This document shows positions 8,242-16,563 of a DNA stretch of 29,705 nucleotides, piece by piece. The stretch's first letter is position 1, and each line of letters opens with the position of its first letter. This stretch comes from an uncultured Eubacterium sp. (GTDB taxonomy: Bacteria > Bacillota > Clostridia > Lachnospirales > Lachnospiraceae), in NCBI GenBank assembly GCA_910584875.1, contig CAJUDA010000014.1, positions 1 to 29,705 on the forward strand, in the 5' to 3' direction. Position numbers and translations under genes: made by a program. Below the pieces are notes generated by a model. That model was not told where the DNA came from, searched no databases, and saw nothing but the letters and a program-made list of their open reading frames with translations.

Positions 8242-9225
8242 TCAAAATACCTCTTCGTCCTCTTCGCCTATTTTGTTATTTTTGTTGATCCAGGCAACGG
8301 AAACATCCATCGCCGCACGGCATGCCTCTGTCTGATCCAGGGCATTCAGCATAACAAAATCATGTATCATCCCCTGAAACCGGATCGCCGTCACGTCCAC
8401 GCCCGCTTCTCTCAGTTTTCTGGCATATGCCTCTCCCTCATCCCGCAGTACGTCAGCTTCCCCATTTATGATCAACGCCTCCGGGAGTCCCTCCAGCTGA
8501 CAGATATCTGCCCGCAGCGGAGACGCCGTGATCTGATCCCTGTCACAGGCTGACTGCGTATACTGGTCCCAGAACCACATCATCCCTTCCCTGTACAGAT
8601 AGTACCCACAGGCAAACTGCCGGTAGGATTCGGTACAAAAACAGGCATTGGTGACCGGATAATACAGGAGCTGTTTTTGAATATAGGGTCTCTCCCTGAA
8701 TTTTGCCATGATCGTCATGGCTATCGCCATATTCCCCCCGACACTGTCTCCCGCCACGGTAAGGGTGCATGGATCGATCGTAATATCCATTTTTCCCAGC
8801 AGCTGCGGAAGCCTGCCCAATACATCATAACACTGCTCGATCGCCACGGGATATCGTGCTTCCGGTGAGCGGCTGTATTCCGGGAAGACCACAACAGAAT
8901 CTGTCCGCGCCGCCAGTTCCCTCACCAGTTTCTCGTGGGTATGGAAACTGCCAAAGACCCAGCCCGCTCCATGGATATAAAAGATTACATTTGCCGGGGA
9001 AGTGATATGTTCCGGGCAGATGATATACACCGGGATCTTCCCCCATTTCCCTGTATCTACAAGAATGTTTTTAATAACAGCCGGATATTTATACACCGGT
9101 GTGCTCTGTGCTTCCTCCAGCACGTTCCGCCCCTTGCATGGCGGCATCTGAAACAAAAAAGGCGGTGTAGAGTTTTCGTCACATACCACCGCCGCCTCTG
9201 GTTCAAGAGAGATTCGATTTCCCAT
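8242..9225 (-). CDS. Alpha/beta hydrolase, hormone-sensitive-lipase-type esterase
   Basis: The 327-residue protein has the HSL-family oxyanion motif HGAG (85-88, usually HGGG), the nucleophile elbow GDSVGG with Ser151 (usually GDSAGG), Asp248 in GEADVLRDEG and His278 in GMIHDF, a complete catalytic triad. Family members hydrolyse short acyl esters. There is no signal peptide, so it is cytoplasmic. The start is supported by AAAGGA 8 bases upstream. It follows the NUDIX gene by 81 bases on the same strand, and no good promoter is visible in that gap, so it may be the last gene of the RtcB-PrfH operon; the link is weak. The natural substrate is unknown. Confidence 0.88.
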   Translation of the reverse strand: MGNRISLEPEAAVVCDENSTPPFLFQMPPCKGRNVLEEAQSTPVYKYPAVIKNILVDTGKWGKIPVYIICPEHITSPANVIFYIHGAGWVFGSFHTHEKLVRELAARTDSVVVFPEYSRSPEARYPVAIEQCYDVLGRLPQLLGKMDITIDPCTLTVAGDSVGGNMAIAMTIMAKFRERPYIQKQLLYYPVTNACFCTESYRQFACGYYLYREGMMWFWDQYTQSACDRDQITASPLRADICQLEGLPEALIINGEADVLRDEGEAYARKLREAGVDVTAIRFQGMIHDFVMLNALDQTEACRAAMDVSVAWINKNNKIGEEDEEVF

Positions 9226-9306
9226 CGTAAGATTCCTTTTATGATTTTCTTACTATTATCTTATTCTGTTCCTCTGGTAGTGGAACTAAAACTGATTCAA
9301 CAGTGT

Positions 9307-9792
9307 CTACGACAAAACTTCTTTTACCAGATTCCATGCAATGCTGCCCTCCCGGAGAAGGGATAATGCCTGATCCTGTTTTACCCATACGGCGGAGTCC
9401 ACTTCTCCAGACAAAACAAACTCCTTCTTGTCGACAACTGCTTTGTATCCCAGCATCAGCATCTCCTTTTTCTCATATGGATAACTCCTGACATAAGTAC
9501 ATTCCTTTACTGTCAGTCCCAGCTCTTCTGCAATCTCCCGGACTACCGTTTCTTCTGCGGATTCTCCCATCTTCATGATACCGGCAACACAGACATATTT
9601 GGTCGCTGAAACATAGTTCTGCCTCAGCAGGGCGATCTCATTTTGTTCATTTACGACAGCGGCGATGATGCACGTCGTAAACATGTCCCATAACGGAGTG
9701 TCGCATGGTTCACAAAAAGGGATCATGCCTTCGTCTCCTATTTCCTTTTTTATCAGTTTGTTTCCACAGTGTGGACAATATGTAAATCTCAT
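9307..9792 (-). CDS. NUDIX hydrolase with N-terminal zinc ribbon
   Basis: The 161-residue protein begins with a four-cysteine zinc ribbon (CPHCGNK then CEPCDTPLWD) and continues into a NUDIX fold whose box is a perfect match to the GX5EX7REUXEEXGU pattern (GIMKMGESAEETVV followed by REIAEELGL). NUDIX enzymes hydrolyse nucleoside diphosphates linked to another group; zinc-ribbon members include NudC, which removes NADH and NAD caps from RNA, but this one is shorter and its substrate is not determined. The start at 9792 is set by AGGAGG 6 bases upstream; the open frame extends into the HAD gene. It lies 34 bases after the HAD gene, so it is in the RtcB-PrfH operon. Confidence 0.9.
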   Translation of the reverse strand: MRFTYCPHCGNKLIKKEIGDEGMIPFCEPCDTPLWDMFTTCIIAAVVNEQNEIALLRQNYVSATKYVCVAGIMKMGESAEETVVREIAEELGLTVKECTYVRSYPYEKKEMLMLGYKAVVDKKEFVLSGEVDSAVWVKQDQALSLLREGSIAWNLVKEVLS

Positions 9793-9826
9793 AAGTGCCT
9801 CCTGTTCTGTAGTGGGTTGGTATATA

Positions 9827-10651
9827 TTAGCCCACCCTTTCCAGCCATCGCGCCACACAATCCGCATTATTATCACCGATGACTCCCGTCGCCAGCTTTT
9901 TCAGTTCACTCACTGCATTTTCCACGGCATACGCTTCATCCGCGATCTCAAACATAGAAACGTCATTCAGGGAATCCCCGAATACGACGAGCCGCTGACA
10001 GCCGCACTGCTTCTGTAGTTTTTTGACGGCATTGTCTTTCGCCGCATTCTTCGGGCAGATCTCCAGCCAGTATTCCGGACGGTACTTATCCCTCTGGTAG
10101 ATACACACCCACTCGTCATGCTCCTTTACTTTCTGATACAGAGGATCCAGCTCCTCCTTCTCCGCGATATAAGTAAAACAGCATATCTCCCCTTCATAGA
10201 GGGCATCCTCGGTCTGTACGGCGCGGAGCCTCTTATCATCTGTATGTCCATTCAGAAAATCCTGCATACCTTCATTCAACAAATCCTTTATGTATGACTT
10301 CCTATGCTCTCCATGGATAAAGGCAGACACCAGCCCGGGTATCTGCAGTCCGTCTTTACAGTTCTGTAAAATCCGCAGTTCTTCCCCTGTAAATGACACC
10401 GTCTCGATTGTTTCACAGGTCTGTGGATCGACAAATATCGTACCGTTCAGAGTGATCACCGGCAGCTGGAAATGAATTTCCTTTGTGACGACGGAGGCGC
10501 TTCTGATCGATCTTGCCGTAGCATAGGTGATCGGCATCCCCTGACCGATCAGACGGTTCAGGATCGCTGCCGTTGTATCAGAGATCGTTTTGTCATCCCG
10601 CATCAGTGTTCCGTCAAGGTCTGTCACATATAATGTCGTATTCTTATCCAT
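9827..10651 (-). CDS. Cof-type HAD-superfamily phosphatase (subclass IIB)
   Basis: The 274-residue protein has the HAD motifs in order: nucleophile Asp11 and acid/base Asp13 in VTDLDGTL, a motif II ATARS region (about 54-58), a conserved lysine near 211-215, and the metal-binding GDSLND (225-230). The long insert between motifs II and III is the type IIB cap. Members remove phosphate from sugar phosphates, nucleotides or cofactors. Its ATG overlaps the last 8 bases of prfH, and AAAGGG within prfH is the ribosome binding site, so translation is probably coupled to PrfH. That places a phosphatase inside an RNA-repair operon; whether it acts on repair intermediates is unknown. Confidence 0.9.
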   Translation of the reverse strand: MDKNTTLYVTDLDGTLMRDDKTISDTTAAILNRLIGQGMPITYATARSIRSASVVTKEIHFQLPVITLNGTIFVDPQTCETIETVSFTGEELRILQNCKDGLQIPGLVSAFIHGEHRKSYIKDLLNEGMQDFLNGHTDDKRLRAVQTEDALYEGEICCFTYIAEKEELDPLYQKVKEHDEWVCIYQRDKYRPEYWLEICPKNAAKDNAVKKLQKQCGCQRLVVFGDSLNDVSMFEIADEAYAVENAVSELKKLATGVIGDNNADCVARWLERVG

Positions 10652-11252
10652 ATTGATTCCCTTTCGTTTTTTGTTTAAAGGTTATCCCTTCATACACTCT
10701 TACCGGATTCCCCCGGATGATTTTCGTATGTTCCTGCCATGCTTCCTTTGTCTGCTTTGACTTTGCTGACTCTGCCTGATTCTGCAGGATCGCATTGAGC
10801 TTACACAGGGCGTCCTTTTTGTTGGCGTGCTGGCTCCGCTGTGCCGTTGACGTGACCGTGATGCCGCTGGGAACATGAAGCAGCCTCACACCAGTCTCTA
10901 CTTTATTGACATTCTGCCCGCCCCTGCCGCTGGCATGGAATGTCTCAAATCGGATCTCCCCTTCTGCACATATACACTCCGCTTCTGGGATCACACTGAC
11001 ATCCATATACCAGTTCTTTCTTTGATGGTGAGGTCGGAACGGACTCCTGCAGATCCACTGTACGCTTCCCTCCAGAAAAGAGAGGTCGGATTCTGCAGAG
11101 AGCAGGACAGAACGGTAACAGTCCTTCTCTTTGCCTGCACATTCCGACAGAATCCCGATATCTGGAAACTCCTTTTTCAGGGCATCCACAAGCAGCGCTA
11201 CCCCCCGCTCACATTCAGCTGGTCCCTGCCCTGAGCTGATCTGTACTATCAT
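10644..11252 (-). CDS. prfH: Peptide chain release factor homologue PrfH
   Basis: The 202-residue product lacks the codon-recognition domain of RF1/RF2 but keeps the GGQ peptidyl-hydrolase loop (SGRGGQNVNKVETGVRL, Gly111-Gln113) and a basic tail. The segment QWICRSPFRPHHQRKNW (65-81) is a PrfH hallmark. PrfH releases peptides from ribosomes whose 16S rRNA decoding centre has been cleaved, for example by colicin E3-type toxins, and works with an RtcB ligase that reseals the RNA. The rtcB gene lies 55 bases upstream on the same strand, matching the known pair. The start at 11252 is chosen because GGAGG lies 6 bases upstream; the earlier in-frame ATG at 11273 has no site. Confidence 0.92.
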   Translation of the reverse strand: MIVQISSGQGPAECERGVALLVDALKKEFPDIGILSECAGKEKDCYRSVLLSAESDLSFLEGSVQWICRSPFRPHHQRKNWYMDVSVIPEAECICAEGEIRFETFHASGRGGQNVNKVETGVRLLHVPSGITVTSTAQRSQHANKKDALCKLNAILQNQAESAKSKQTKEAWQEHTKIIRGNPVRVYEGITFKQKTKGNQYG

Positions 11253-11307
11253 TGCTGTCCTCCTCTGTACCATGGCTCTGCGGCGGATGCCGGTCAGCGC
11301 CGTGGAA

Positions 11308-12432
11308 CTATTCTGCCTTAAAGTTATAGACCGGAGAGATGATTTTCCCGATCTGTACCGTCTCCTGGATCACTTCCCTGATCTCCTCCAGTGTCCGGTA
11401 AGCAAACGGCGCCTCATCCAGTGTCCCCTTACCGATGGAAGGAGAATAAATGCCCTTCATCACCGCCTTAAATTCCGCCAACGTATGGTTTTTCACGATA
11501 TCTTCCCGATTGGCGATCCGTCCGGCGCCATGAGGCGCCGAATCATTCCACTCCGCATTGCCCCGTCCTGTCCCCAGTATGATCCCGTCGCGCATATTGA
11601 TGGGAATGATCACTCTTTCACCATCTCTGGCTGAAATCGCTCCCTTCCTCAGTATCGCCGGCTCTTCAGAAAAATCAATATAGTTGTGGATGCAGGAGCA
11701 GGTCTCAAGGAGTTTCCATTTCATGCCTCTGAGGATCTCATCCACCATGATCCGGCGGTTCAGCTCCGCATATTCCTGTACCACCTGCATATCATGGAGA
11801 TACTCTTCTTTCAGGCGTCCCTCCAGATAAGTCATGGGGTAGGGGATATCCCGCCCTGCCTTTTTCAGCGCCGCCGCACCGGCATTGACATAGTGATCCG
11901 TGACTTCCTTTCCCAGATGACGGCTGCCGGAGTGGATGACAAGATAGACATTTCCCTCATCGTCCTTATCCACTTCAATAAAATGGTTGCCTCCACCGAG
12001 AGTCCCCAGGCTGAGTTCAGCCTTCTTCCGGTTTATATGGGACGCGCAGCGGAGTTTCCCAAAATCAAATTCCGGGACGAAACGATGGGGCTTTTTCCGT
12101 ACCCCAAATCCAGAGGGGACCGATTCACGGATCACTTTATCCAGTTTCTGAAATTCAATGTTTTTTCCCTTGATCTGTGCCAGCGTCATACCGCAGCCGA
12201 TATCGATACCCACGATATGCGGTATTACTTTTTCCCCTACCGTCATCGTGAGACCAATCGTGCACACCTGTCCCGGATGCACATCCGGCATAACCCGGAT
12301 CACAGAGCCCTCCGATACCGGATTATCGCATAGATTCTGCAGCTGGGCTGCCGCATAGGGCTCCAGTGCATGTTCTTGATTACGGCAGGTGAAAACCTTC
12401 GCCGTGGCATATACTCCCCTGATCATTTCCAT
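11308..12432 (-). CDS. rtcB: RNA-splicing ligase RtcB (PrfH-associated type)
   Basis: The 374-residue protein has all RtcB catalytic residues in the expected order: Asp77 and Cys80 in GIDIGCGM, His150 in LGGGNHFIEV, His167 in HSGSRHLG, His249 in CIHNY, and the guanylylated His301 in SAPHGAGR. RtcB joins RNA 2',3'-cyclic phosphate (or 3'-phosphate) and 5'-OH ends using GTP and Mn. Next to prfH it is expected to reseal 16S rRNA cut at the decoding centre. It heads the operon rtcB-prfH-HAD-NUDIX. The start at 12432 (MEMIRGVYATAKVF) follows GGAGG with 12 bases of spacing; the ATG eight codons earlier (12456) is inside the likely transcript start and has no ribosome binding site. Confidence 0.94.
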   Translation of the reverse strand: MEMIRGVYATAKVFTCRNQEHALEPYAAAQLQNLCDNPVSEGSVIRVMPDVHPGQVCTIGLTMTVGEKVIPHIVGIDIGCGMTLAQIKGKNIEFQKLDKVIRESVPSGFGVRKKPHRFVPEFDFGKLRCASHINRKKAELSLGTLGGGNHFIEVDKDDEGNVYLVIHSGSRHLGKEVTDHYVNAGAAALKKAGRDIPYPMTYLEGRLKEEYLHDMQVVQEYAELNRRIMVDEILRGMKWKLLETCSCIHNYIDFSEEPAILRKGAISARDGERVIIPINMRDGIILGTGRGNAEWNDSAPHGAGRIANREDIVKNHTLAEFKAVMKGIYSPSIGKGTLDEAPFAYRTLEEIREVIQETVQIGKIISPVYNFKAE

Positions 12433-12464
12433 ATAGTCCTGTTTCCTCCGTGTCATTTATAAAA

Positions 12465-12493
12465 AGTGTAACAACTGCCGGAGGGAATGTCAA
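12465..12493 (-). promoter_or_regulatory. Promoter of the rtcB-prfH operon
   Basis: On the minus strand a perfect TTGACA (12493 to 12488) is 17 bases from TACACT (12470 to 12465). No sigma-54 style element or RtcR regulator is seen nearby, unlike the E. coli rtcBA operon. Confidence 0.55.
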
Positions 12494-12501
12494 GTCTCAC
12501 C

Positions 12502-13281
12502 TTACACCCTGCGCCTGCTCTTCCACATAGAAAACAGCAGCAAAATCCCCGTGACCGCCCCCATAAAGAGAAATGCCTGCAAAAGCGGCATAAAATTATA
12601 GGAACCGCCCTGCCAGAAATCCACAAAATCACTGCTGATATAAGTCATAGGAAGCGTCCCTGCCACCTTCTGCAGCAAATCCGGCAGCTGTTCGGTCTTC
12701 ACTCCCATCATGCCGGTCAGCATCATCAGGATAAAATAGATGGACATCTCGATCCCAAACGTGAGACTGAATTTACGGAGCAGATTGGCGATGGCATGGG
12801 AAAGCACGAGAAAGATCAGCCCGATCGCATACAGTGCGGCAAGCAGACCCAGCACAGAGAGAACCGCCGGTTTCTGCACATCCATCACGGCAGCGTGAAA
12901 GACTGCAAAAATGATAAATTCCACCGTGAGCAGGATAAAATGCGCCGCGATCTTCGCCAGAAGCAGTCTTCTCTCTCCTATCCCGAACAGATGCATCCGC
13001 AGGGGAACTCCCTTCTCTACCTCCTGGGAATACAGCGCCCCGTAACCGAGAAGCATCGTGGACATAGGCATGATCAGGCTCATGCTCAGCATGACCGACG
13101 TCACTGCCTGCTGCCTCATGTCCTCCGGCAGCTGGGCGCAGGCTGCCTTGGAAATAAACAGACTCATAAGATTGGGAAACACGATCCCGAAAAAGTGCGA
13201 CATAAGATTGCCGTTGAGATTTCTCAGTTCATAGCCGATCATCTGCATACTACATTTATTATTCTTCTTACTTTTCTCCAT
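12502..13281 (-). CDS. ABC-2-type transporter permease
   Basis: The 259-residue product has about six hydrophobic segments, beginning at roughly residues 30-50 and 65-85 and ending with a helix at about 232-253 followed by KSRRRV. This is the size and layout of small ABC-2 export permeases. It lies 40 bases downstream of the ABC ATPase gene and completes the transporter of the operon (regulator, kinase, ATPase, permease). Such sets commonly export or resist antimicrobial peptides or lipids, but the substrate here is unknown. AGAGG precedes the start. No terminator is visible before the rtcB promoter. Confidence 0.82.
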   Translation of the reverse strand: MEKSKKNNKCSMQMIGYELRNLNGNLMSHFFGIVFPNLMSLFISKAACAQLPEDMRQQAVTSVMLSMSLIMPMSTMLLGYGALYSQEVEKGVPLRMHLFGIGERRLLLAKIAAHFILLTVEFIIFAVFHAAVMDVQKPAVLSVLGLLAALYAIGLIFLVLSHAIANLLRKFSLTFGIEMSIYFILMMLTGMMGVKTEQLPDLLQKVAGTLPMTYISSDFVDFWQGGSYNFMPLLQAFLFMGAVTGILLLFSMWKSRRRV

Positions 13282-13321
13282 ATTTACCTCTTTTCTGAAA
13301 TGTCAGTCACTGCATCCTTTC

Positions 13322-14197
13322 CTATTGATCGTCCCGTCTGTTGTAATACTGCCGGATCGCATTGATCGACATGATCTCGATATCCGAATTGCTTCTTTTA
13401 TAATTTACGTTGTTTTCCAGAAGGATCGACAGGATCCTTCCTTCTGTCTCCCTGTCGGGACAGGACAGGGCAAGGAGGTGCCCAAGCGACTCCAGCGACA
13501 CAAATCCCGCTGAAAGTTCCCGGTTTTTCGGATTGTTTTCCAGAATGATGATCGCGCTGCCGCAATACCTACGGAACAGCTCGTCTTTTGTCCCGTAGGC
13601 GATCAGCCTCCCCTGATCCAGTATCAGGAGTTTATCTGCCAGCTGCTCCAGTTCTTCATAATAGTGGGACACGACGACCAGCGTATCCTCTTTTTCCCGG
13701 TACCACTCCACCAGTTTTTCCATCAGCTTCTGTCTCGTCTCAAAATCAAGCCCGGAGGTGACTTCATCATAGAAGGTCAGTTCTGCCCGCTGCATCATCA
13801 CCAGGATAACCGTAAACTTCTGTTTCTGTCCTCCTGAGAGCGCCGTGTACTTTTTGGAAAGACAGGACTCAAAGTCAAAGAACCGGATCATCTCCTGCAG
13901 CTGCTGATCCTGACGGATCCGTGTATGCAGTACCATCTCCATAATATATTTCACCGGCATCGTAGACACATAGGCATTCATCTGCATATGCGCCGCCATC
14001 TGTTCCGGCGTCAGTTCTGTCACGATCCGCCCTTTATAGGCAGCCAGTCCGAGAAGGGCTTTTACCAGCGTCGTCTTGCCCGCCCCGTTGGACCCGATGA
14101 TCCCGATCCTGTCTCCTCTCTCAAAAGAGATCGGTTCCCTGATCTGCAGCGCCGTCTGTGCGCCGTATTTTACTTCCAAATCCTGGATTGTCAACAT
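13322..14197 (-). CDS. ABC transporter ATP-binding protein
   Basis: The 291-residue ATPase has Walker A GSNGAGKTT (35-43), the signature LSGGQ (120-124), Walker B ending in Asp144-Glu145, a D-loop SGLD and the switch histidine His178 (VVVSHYYEE). The Walker B region reads TFYDEVTSGLD, with Val where most relatives have Pro. A C-terminal extension of about 70 residues follows the core. The start at 14197 is set by the double GGAG site just upstream. Its ATG overlaps the kinase stop codon by 7 bases (ATGTTGA), so translation is probably coupled. It pairs with the permease downstream. Confidence 0.93.
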   Translation of the reverse strand: MLTIQDLEVKYGAQTALQIREPISFERGDRIGIIGSNGAGKTTLVKALLGLAAYKGRIVTELTPEQMAAHMQMNAYVSTMPVKYIMEMVLHTRIRQDQQLQEMIRFFDFESCLSKKYTALSGGQKQKFTVILVMMQRAELTFYDEVTSGLDFETRQKLMEKLVEWYREKEDTLVVVSHYYEELEQLADKLLILDQGRLIAYGTKDELFRRYCGSAIIILENNPKNRELSAGFVSLESLGHLLALSCPDRETEGRILSILLENNVNYKRSNSDIEIMSINAIRQYYNRRDDQ

Positions 14198-15780
14198 GAT
14201 TCTCCGCCTCCTTCTTTCTCCCATGATACTCTGGCACATACCCGGTTCTCTTCATTCATCACTTCCAGCCGGTATCCCAGTACCCTGCTGTAATAAGCCG
14301 CCACATACAGGCCGAGCCCTTTCCCTTTCTGGTTTTCTGCACTGCTGACAAAAGGCTCAAAGATGCCCGGGAGCAGACTCTCATCGATCGTTACACCAAA
14401 GTTTGTGATCTGCAGGGAATCCCGGCTTATTTTTAGGCAGATCCTCTCCCCCTGCGGCGTGTACTGGATGGCATTGGAAAACAGATTGTCACAGATCTTC
14501 GTGATCATTTCCCTGTCTGTGAGTATACTGCCGCTGCCTGTCACTTCGACCGTCAGCTCCCGCTGTCCGGTCTGCACCTGATAGCCCCGGATCAGTTCTC
14601 CGGCAAGCTGCCGCAGGTCGACCTGTTCCATCGCCATATTTTCTGTATGATAATTAAGATACAATATATCCTGTATGATATGCTGCATGGTCATGAGCTG
14701 TCGTTTCACTTCCGGCAGATATGTTTTGGTGTCCCGGTATTTCCCGACCTCAGCCATCATGCCTTCCACCAGAAGCATTGCCGCCGCAACCGGAGTCTTA
14801 AGCTGGTGGGAAGAAGCCCGCAGAAATACTTCCTGCCTCTCGTTCTCTTCTGCCAGGACGGCATTTTTGCGTTCCAGTTCCTGGTAGTTTTCATGAAGCC
14901 GTTCGTACAGCTCATGCAGGGTGCGGCTCAGTTCACCGATCTCATCCTTTCCCCCCAGCGGAAAGAGCTCCTTATCAAAATGATCCGTCCTCTTCGCCTG
15001 CTCCGCACACCCGGCAAGACGGATGACCGGATGGACGATCCTGCCGGCAAACAGACGGGAAGCGATAAATACAAGCAGAAACACCACCGCCACGATCATC
15101 GGTATACTGCCCATCACGACCGGCTTGATCTCCTCCATCTGGGGCGTCATCGCCGGAAGGACCGTAAAGATCAGGGCGTCCTTCGTCTGTCCAAACGCAA
15201 AATATGTCGTATACTCATAGTCTCCGTCAGATACTCCCATCTCGTACACAAACAGGTTATCTGCGATCGGATGAAACTTTTCATATTCTCCATGATACGA
15301 CTCCCTCCCCTGCTTATTCTCCACCTGGAATCGGAGCGGATAATTCTCGGCAAACAGACTCTGTCCGGCGAAGCGTTTCTTTATTTTTTCCCAGAGAGCC
15401 TTTAACTTCTCCGGATCGGTAAACTCTTTCAGTTCCTGTGCGCTCCCTGCCTTACTGCGCAAAAGTTGCAAAATCTCCTGCAGTTCCCTGTCCTCGACCG
15501 TCACCGTCATTGTAAAAAACTTACCCGCTGCACGGAGTGTTTCTCCCTCGCGGGGGATCTCAAGCGAAAACACGGAGGAGGGATTCTTCACCGACAGACC
15601 GTCATAGGATCGTTTTTCCATAAACTCTTTCTGTATCCGGACAACGGAATCAAAATTGCTGTCCGTCACATAGTCCACATACAGGGAGGGCAGCATAAAT
15701 ACAAAATAGACGGTGATAAAGACTACCATAACGGCAGCGAGCAGTATGCTGTATAAAAATGTTTTTTTTGAAAGTCCCAT
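14191..15780 (-). CDS. Sensor histidine kinase
   Basis: The protein (529 residues) has a first membrane helix at about 8-30, a large external sensor region of about 190 residues, a second helix at about 222-246, a HAMP segment (about 243-296), a coiled linker, the HisKA phospho-accepting histidine near 325 (SSHQLKTPVAA), an N box (ICDNLFSNAIQYTP) and a G2 box (KGKGLGLYVA). It autophosphorylates on the histidine and passes phosphate to the response regulator encoded just upstream. The external domain resembles no family I can name. Two adjacent ATGs exist; the second (15780) is chosen because it is 6 bases from GGAGG. The regulator stop codon overlaps the start region. Confidence 0.92.
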   Translation of the reverse strand: MGLSKKTFLYSILLAAVMVVFITVYFVFMLPSLYVDYVTDSNFDSVVRIQKEFMEKRSYDGLSVKNPSSVFSLEIPREGETLRAAGKFFTMTVTVEDRELQEILQLLRSKAGSAQELKEFTDPEKLKALWEKIKKRFAGQSLFAENYPLRFQVENKQGRESYHGEYEKFHPIADNLFVYEMGVSDGDYEYTTYFAFGQTKDALIFTVLPAMTPQMEEIKPVVMGSIPMIVAVVFLLVFIASRLFAGRIVHPVIRLAGCAEQAKRTDHFDKELFPLGGKDEIGELSRTLHELYERLHENYQELERKNAVLAEENERQEVFLRASSHQLKTPVAAAMLLVEGMMAEVGKYRDTKTYLPEVKRQLMTMQHIIQDILYLNYHTENMAMEQVDLRQLAGELIRGYQVQTGQRELTVEVTGSGSILTDREMITKICDNLFSNAIQYTPQGERICLKISRDSLQITNFGVTIDESLLPGIFEPFVSSAENQKGKGLGLYVAAYYSRVLGYRLEVMNEENRVCARVSWEKEGGGESC

Positions 15781-16439
15781 CATTTTCCTCCTTCCTGATA
15801 CTGGTATCCCACGCCGATCACAGTCTTGATCACATTGACGGGAAGCTTTTTTCTCAGATTTTTGACATGGGCGTCAATGATCCTGTCATTCCCGACATAA
15901 TCTTCATTGAAAATCCGCAGGATCAGCTGTTCTCTCGTAAAGACGCGCTTTGGTTCCTTCATCAGTACCTGTAACAGCAAAAATTCACTTAATGTCAGTT
16001 CCAGCGGGATACCGTCATAATACGCCTGGTACGCCTCATCCCGGATCACCAGTCCCTTTTCGTTCTCCGGCTCTGTCCTCTTTACCCTGCGCAGGATCGT
16101 CTCCATCCTTTTGAGAAGGATGATCGGCGATACCGGCTTGATCACATAATCATCCGCATAATGATTGAATGCCTGGACCTGCGTCTGTTCGTCCTCCAGT
16201 GCGGTCAGCATGATCACGGCCGTCTCCGGTCTGTGTTCCTGGATCCACGAAAGCACTTCCAGACCATTGATCTTCGGCACCATGATATCCAGAACCGCCA
16301 TATCAAAGCTCTCTTTTTCAAGAAGCTGCAGCGCCTCTTCCCCGTCACTGACACAGGACACCTCATAATCCTGCATTTTCATATATTCCGCCAGAACCTC
16401 CCGGATCGTAGGTTCATCTTCTAAAAATAATATCCTCAT
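15780..16439 (-). CDS. OmpR/PhoB-family response regulator
   Basis: The 219-residue protein has a receiver domain (1-115) with acidic pocket Glu7-Asp8, phospho-acceptor Asp51 (AVLDIMVPKINGLE), Thr/Lys switch residues (MLTALED, VIKPVS), and a C-terminal winged helix (about 125-218) ending VIKTVIGVGYQYQ. On phosphorylation it would dimerise and bind direct repeats. The start at 16439 (MRILFLEDEP) follows the conserved N-terminus. It is the first gene of the regulator-kinase-ATPase-permease operon. Direct TTCATA repeats in its promoter fit autoregulation. Confidence 0.93.
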   Translation of the reverse strand: MRILFLEDEPTIREVLAEYMKMQDYEVSCVSDGEEALQLLEKESFDMAVLDIMVPKINGLEVLSWIQEHRPETAVIMLTALEDEQTQVQAFNHYADDYVIKPVSPIILLKRMETILRRVKRTEPENEKGLVIRDEAYQAYYDGIPLELTLSEFLLLQVLMKEPKRVFTREQLILRIFNEDYVGNDRIIDAHVKNLRKKLPVNVIKTVIGVGYQYQEGGK

Positions 16440-16464
16440 GACAACTTCCATCCTTTCGTAATAC

Positions 16465-16497
16465 ATTATAACACGGCGCTATGAATTTCATATGAAG
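16465..16497 (-). promoter_or_regulatory. Promoter and tandem operator of the two-component/ABC operon
   Basis: On the minus strand a perfect TATAAT (16470 to 16465) has no good -35. Instead TTCATA occurs twice, 11 bases apart start to start (TTCATATGAAATTCATA, 16496 to 16480), covering the -35 position. An 11-base direct-repeat period is typical of OmpR-family operators, so this is a likely activator site for the regulator itself. Confidence 0.55.
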
Positions 16498-16507
16498 ATG
16501 GATAGAA

Positions 16508-16544
16508 AAAGACTTGCAGTTCCATAAATAAGCTGCAAGTCTTT
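16508..16544 (-). terminator. Intrinsic terminator of the transglutaminase-like gene
   Basis: AAAGACTTGCAG (16508-16519) and CTGCAAGTCTTT (16533-16544) form a perfect 12-bp stem with a 13-base loop. On the minus strand it is followed by a T-rich run and lies 20 bases after the gene's stop codon. It may also limit read-through into the two-component operon. Confidence 0.8.
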
Positions 16545-16563
16545 CTCTTTACTTTCTTTAAAT

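Noticed and set aside
9268..9286. GTTCC...GGAAC hairpin after the NUDIX gene as a terminator
   Set aside because: The stem is short with an internal mismatch and no T-run follows on the minus strand.
12487..13365. 292-codon open frame antisense to the ABC permease
   Set aside because: It is rich in His, Gln, Arg and Pro, typical of reading the opposite strand of a membrane protein gene, and has no ribosome binding site.
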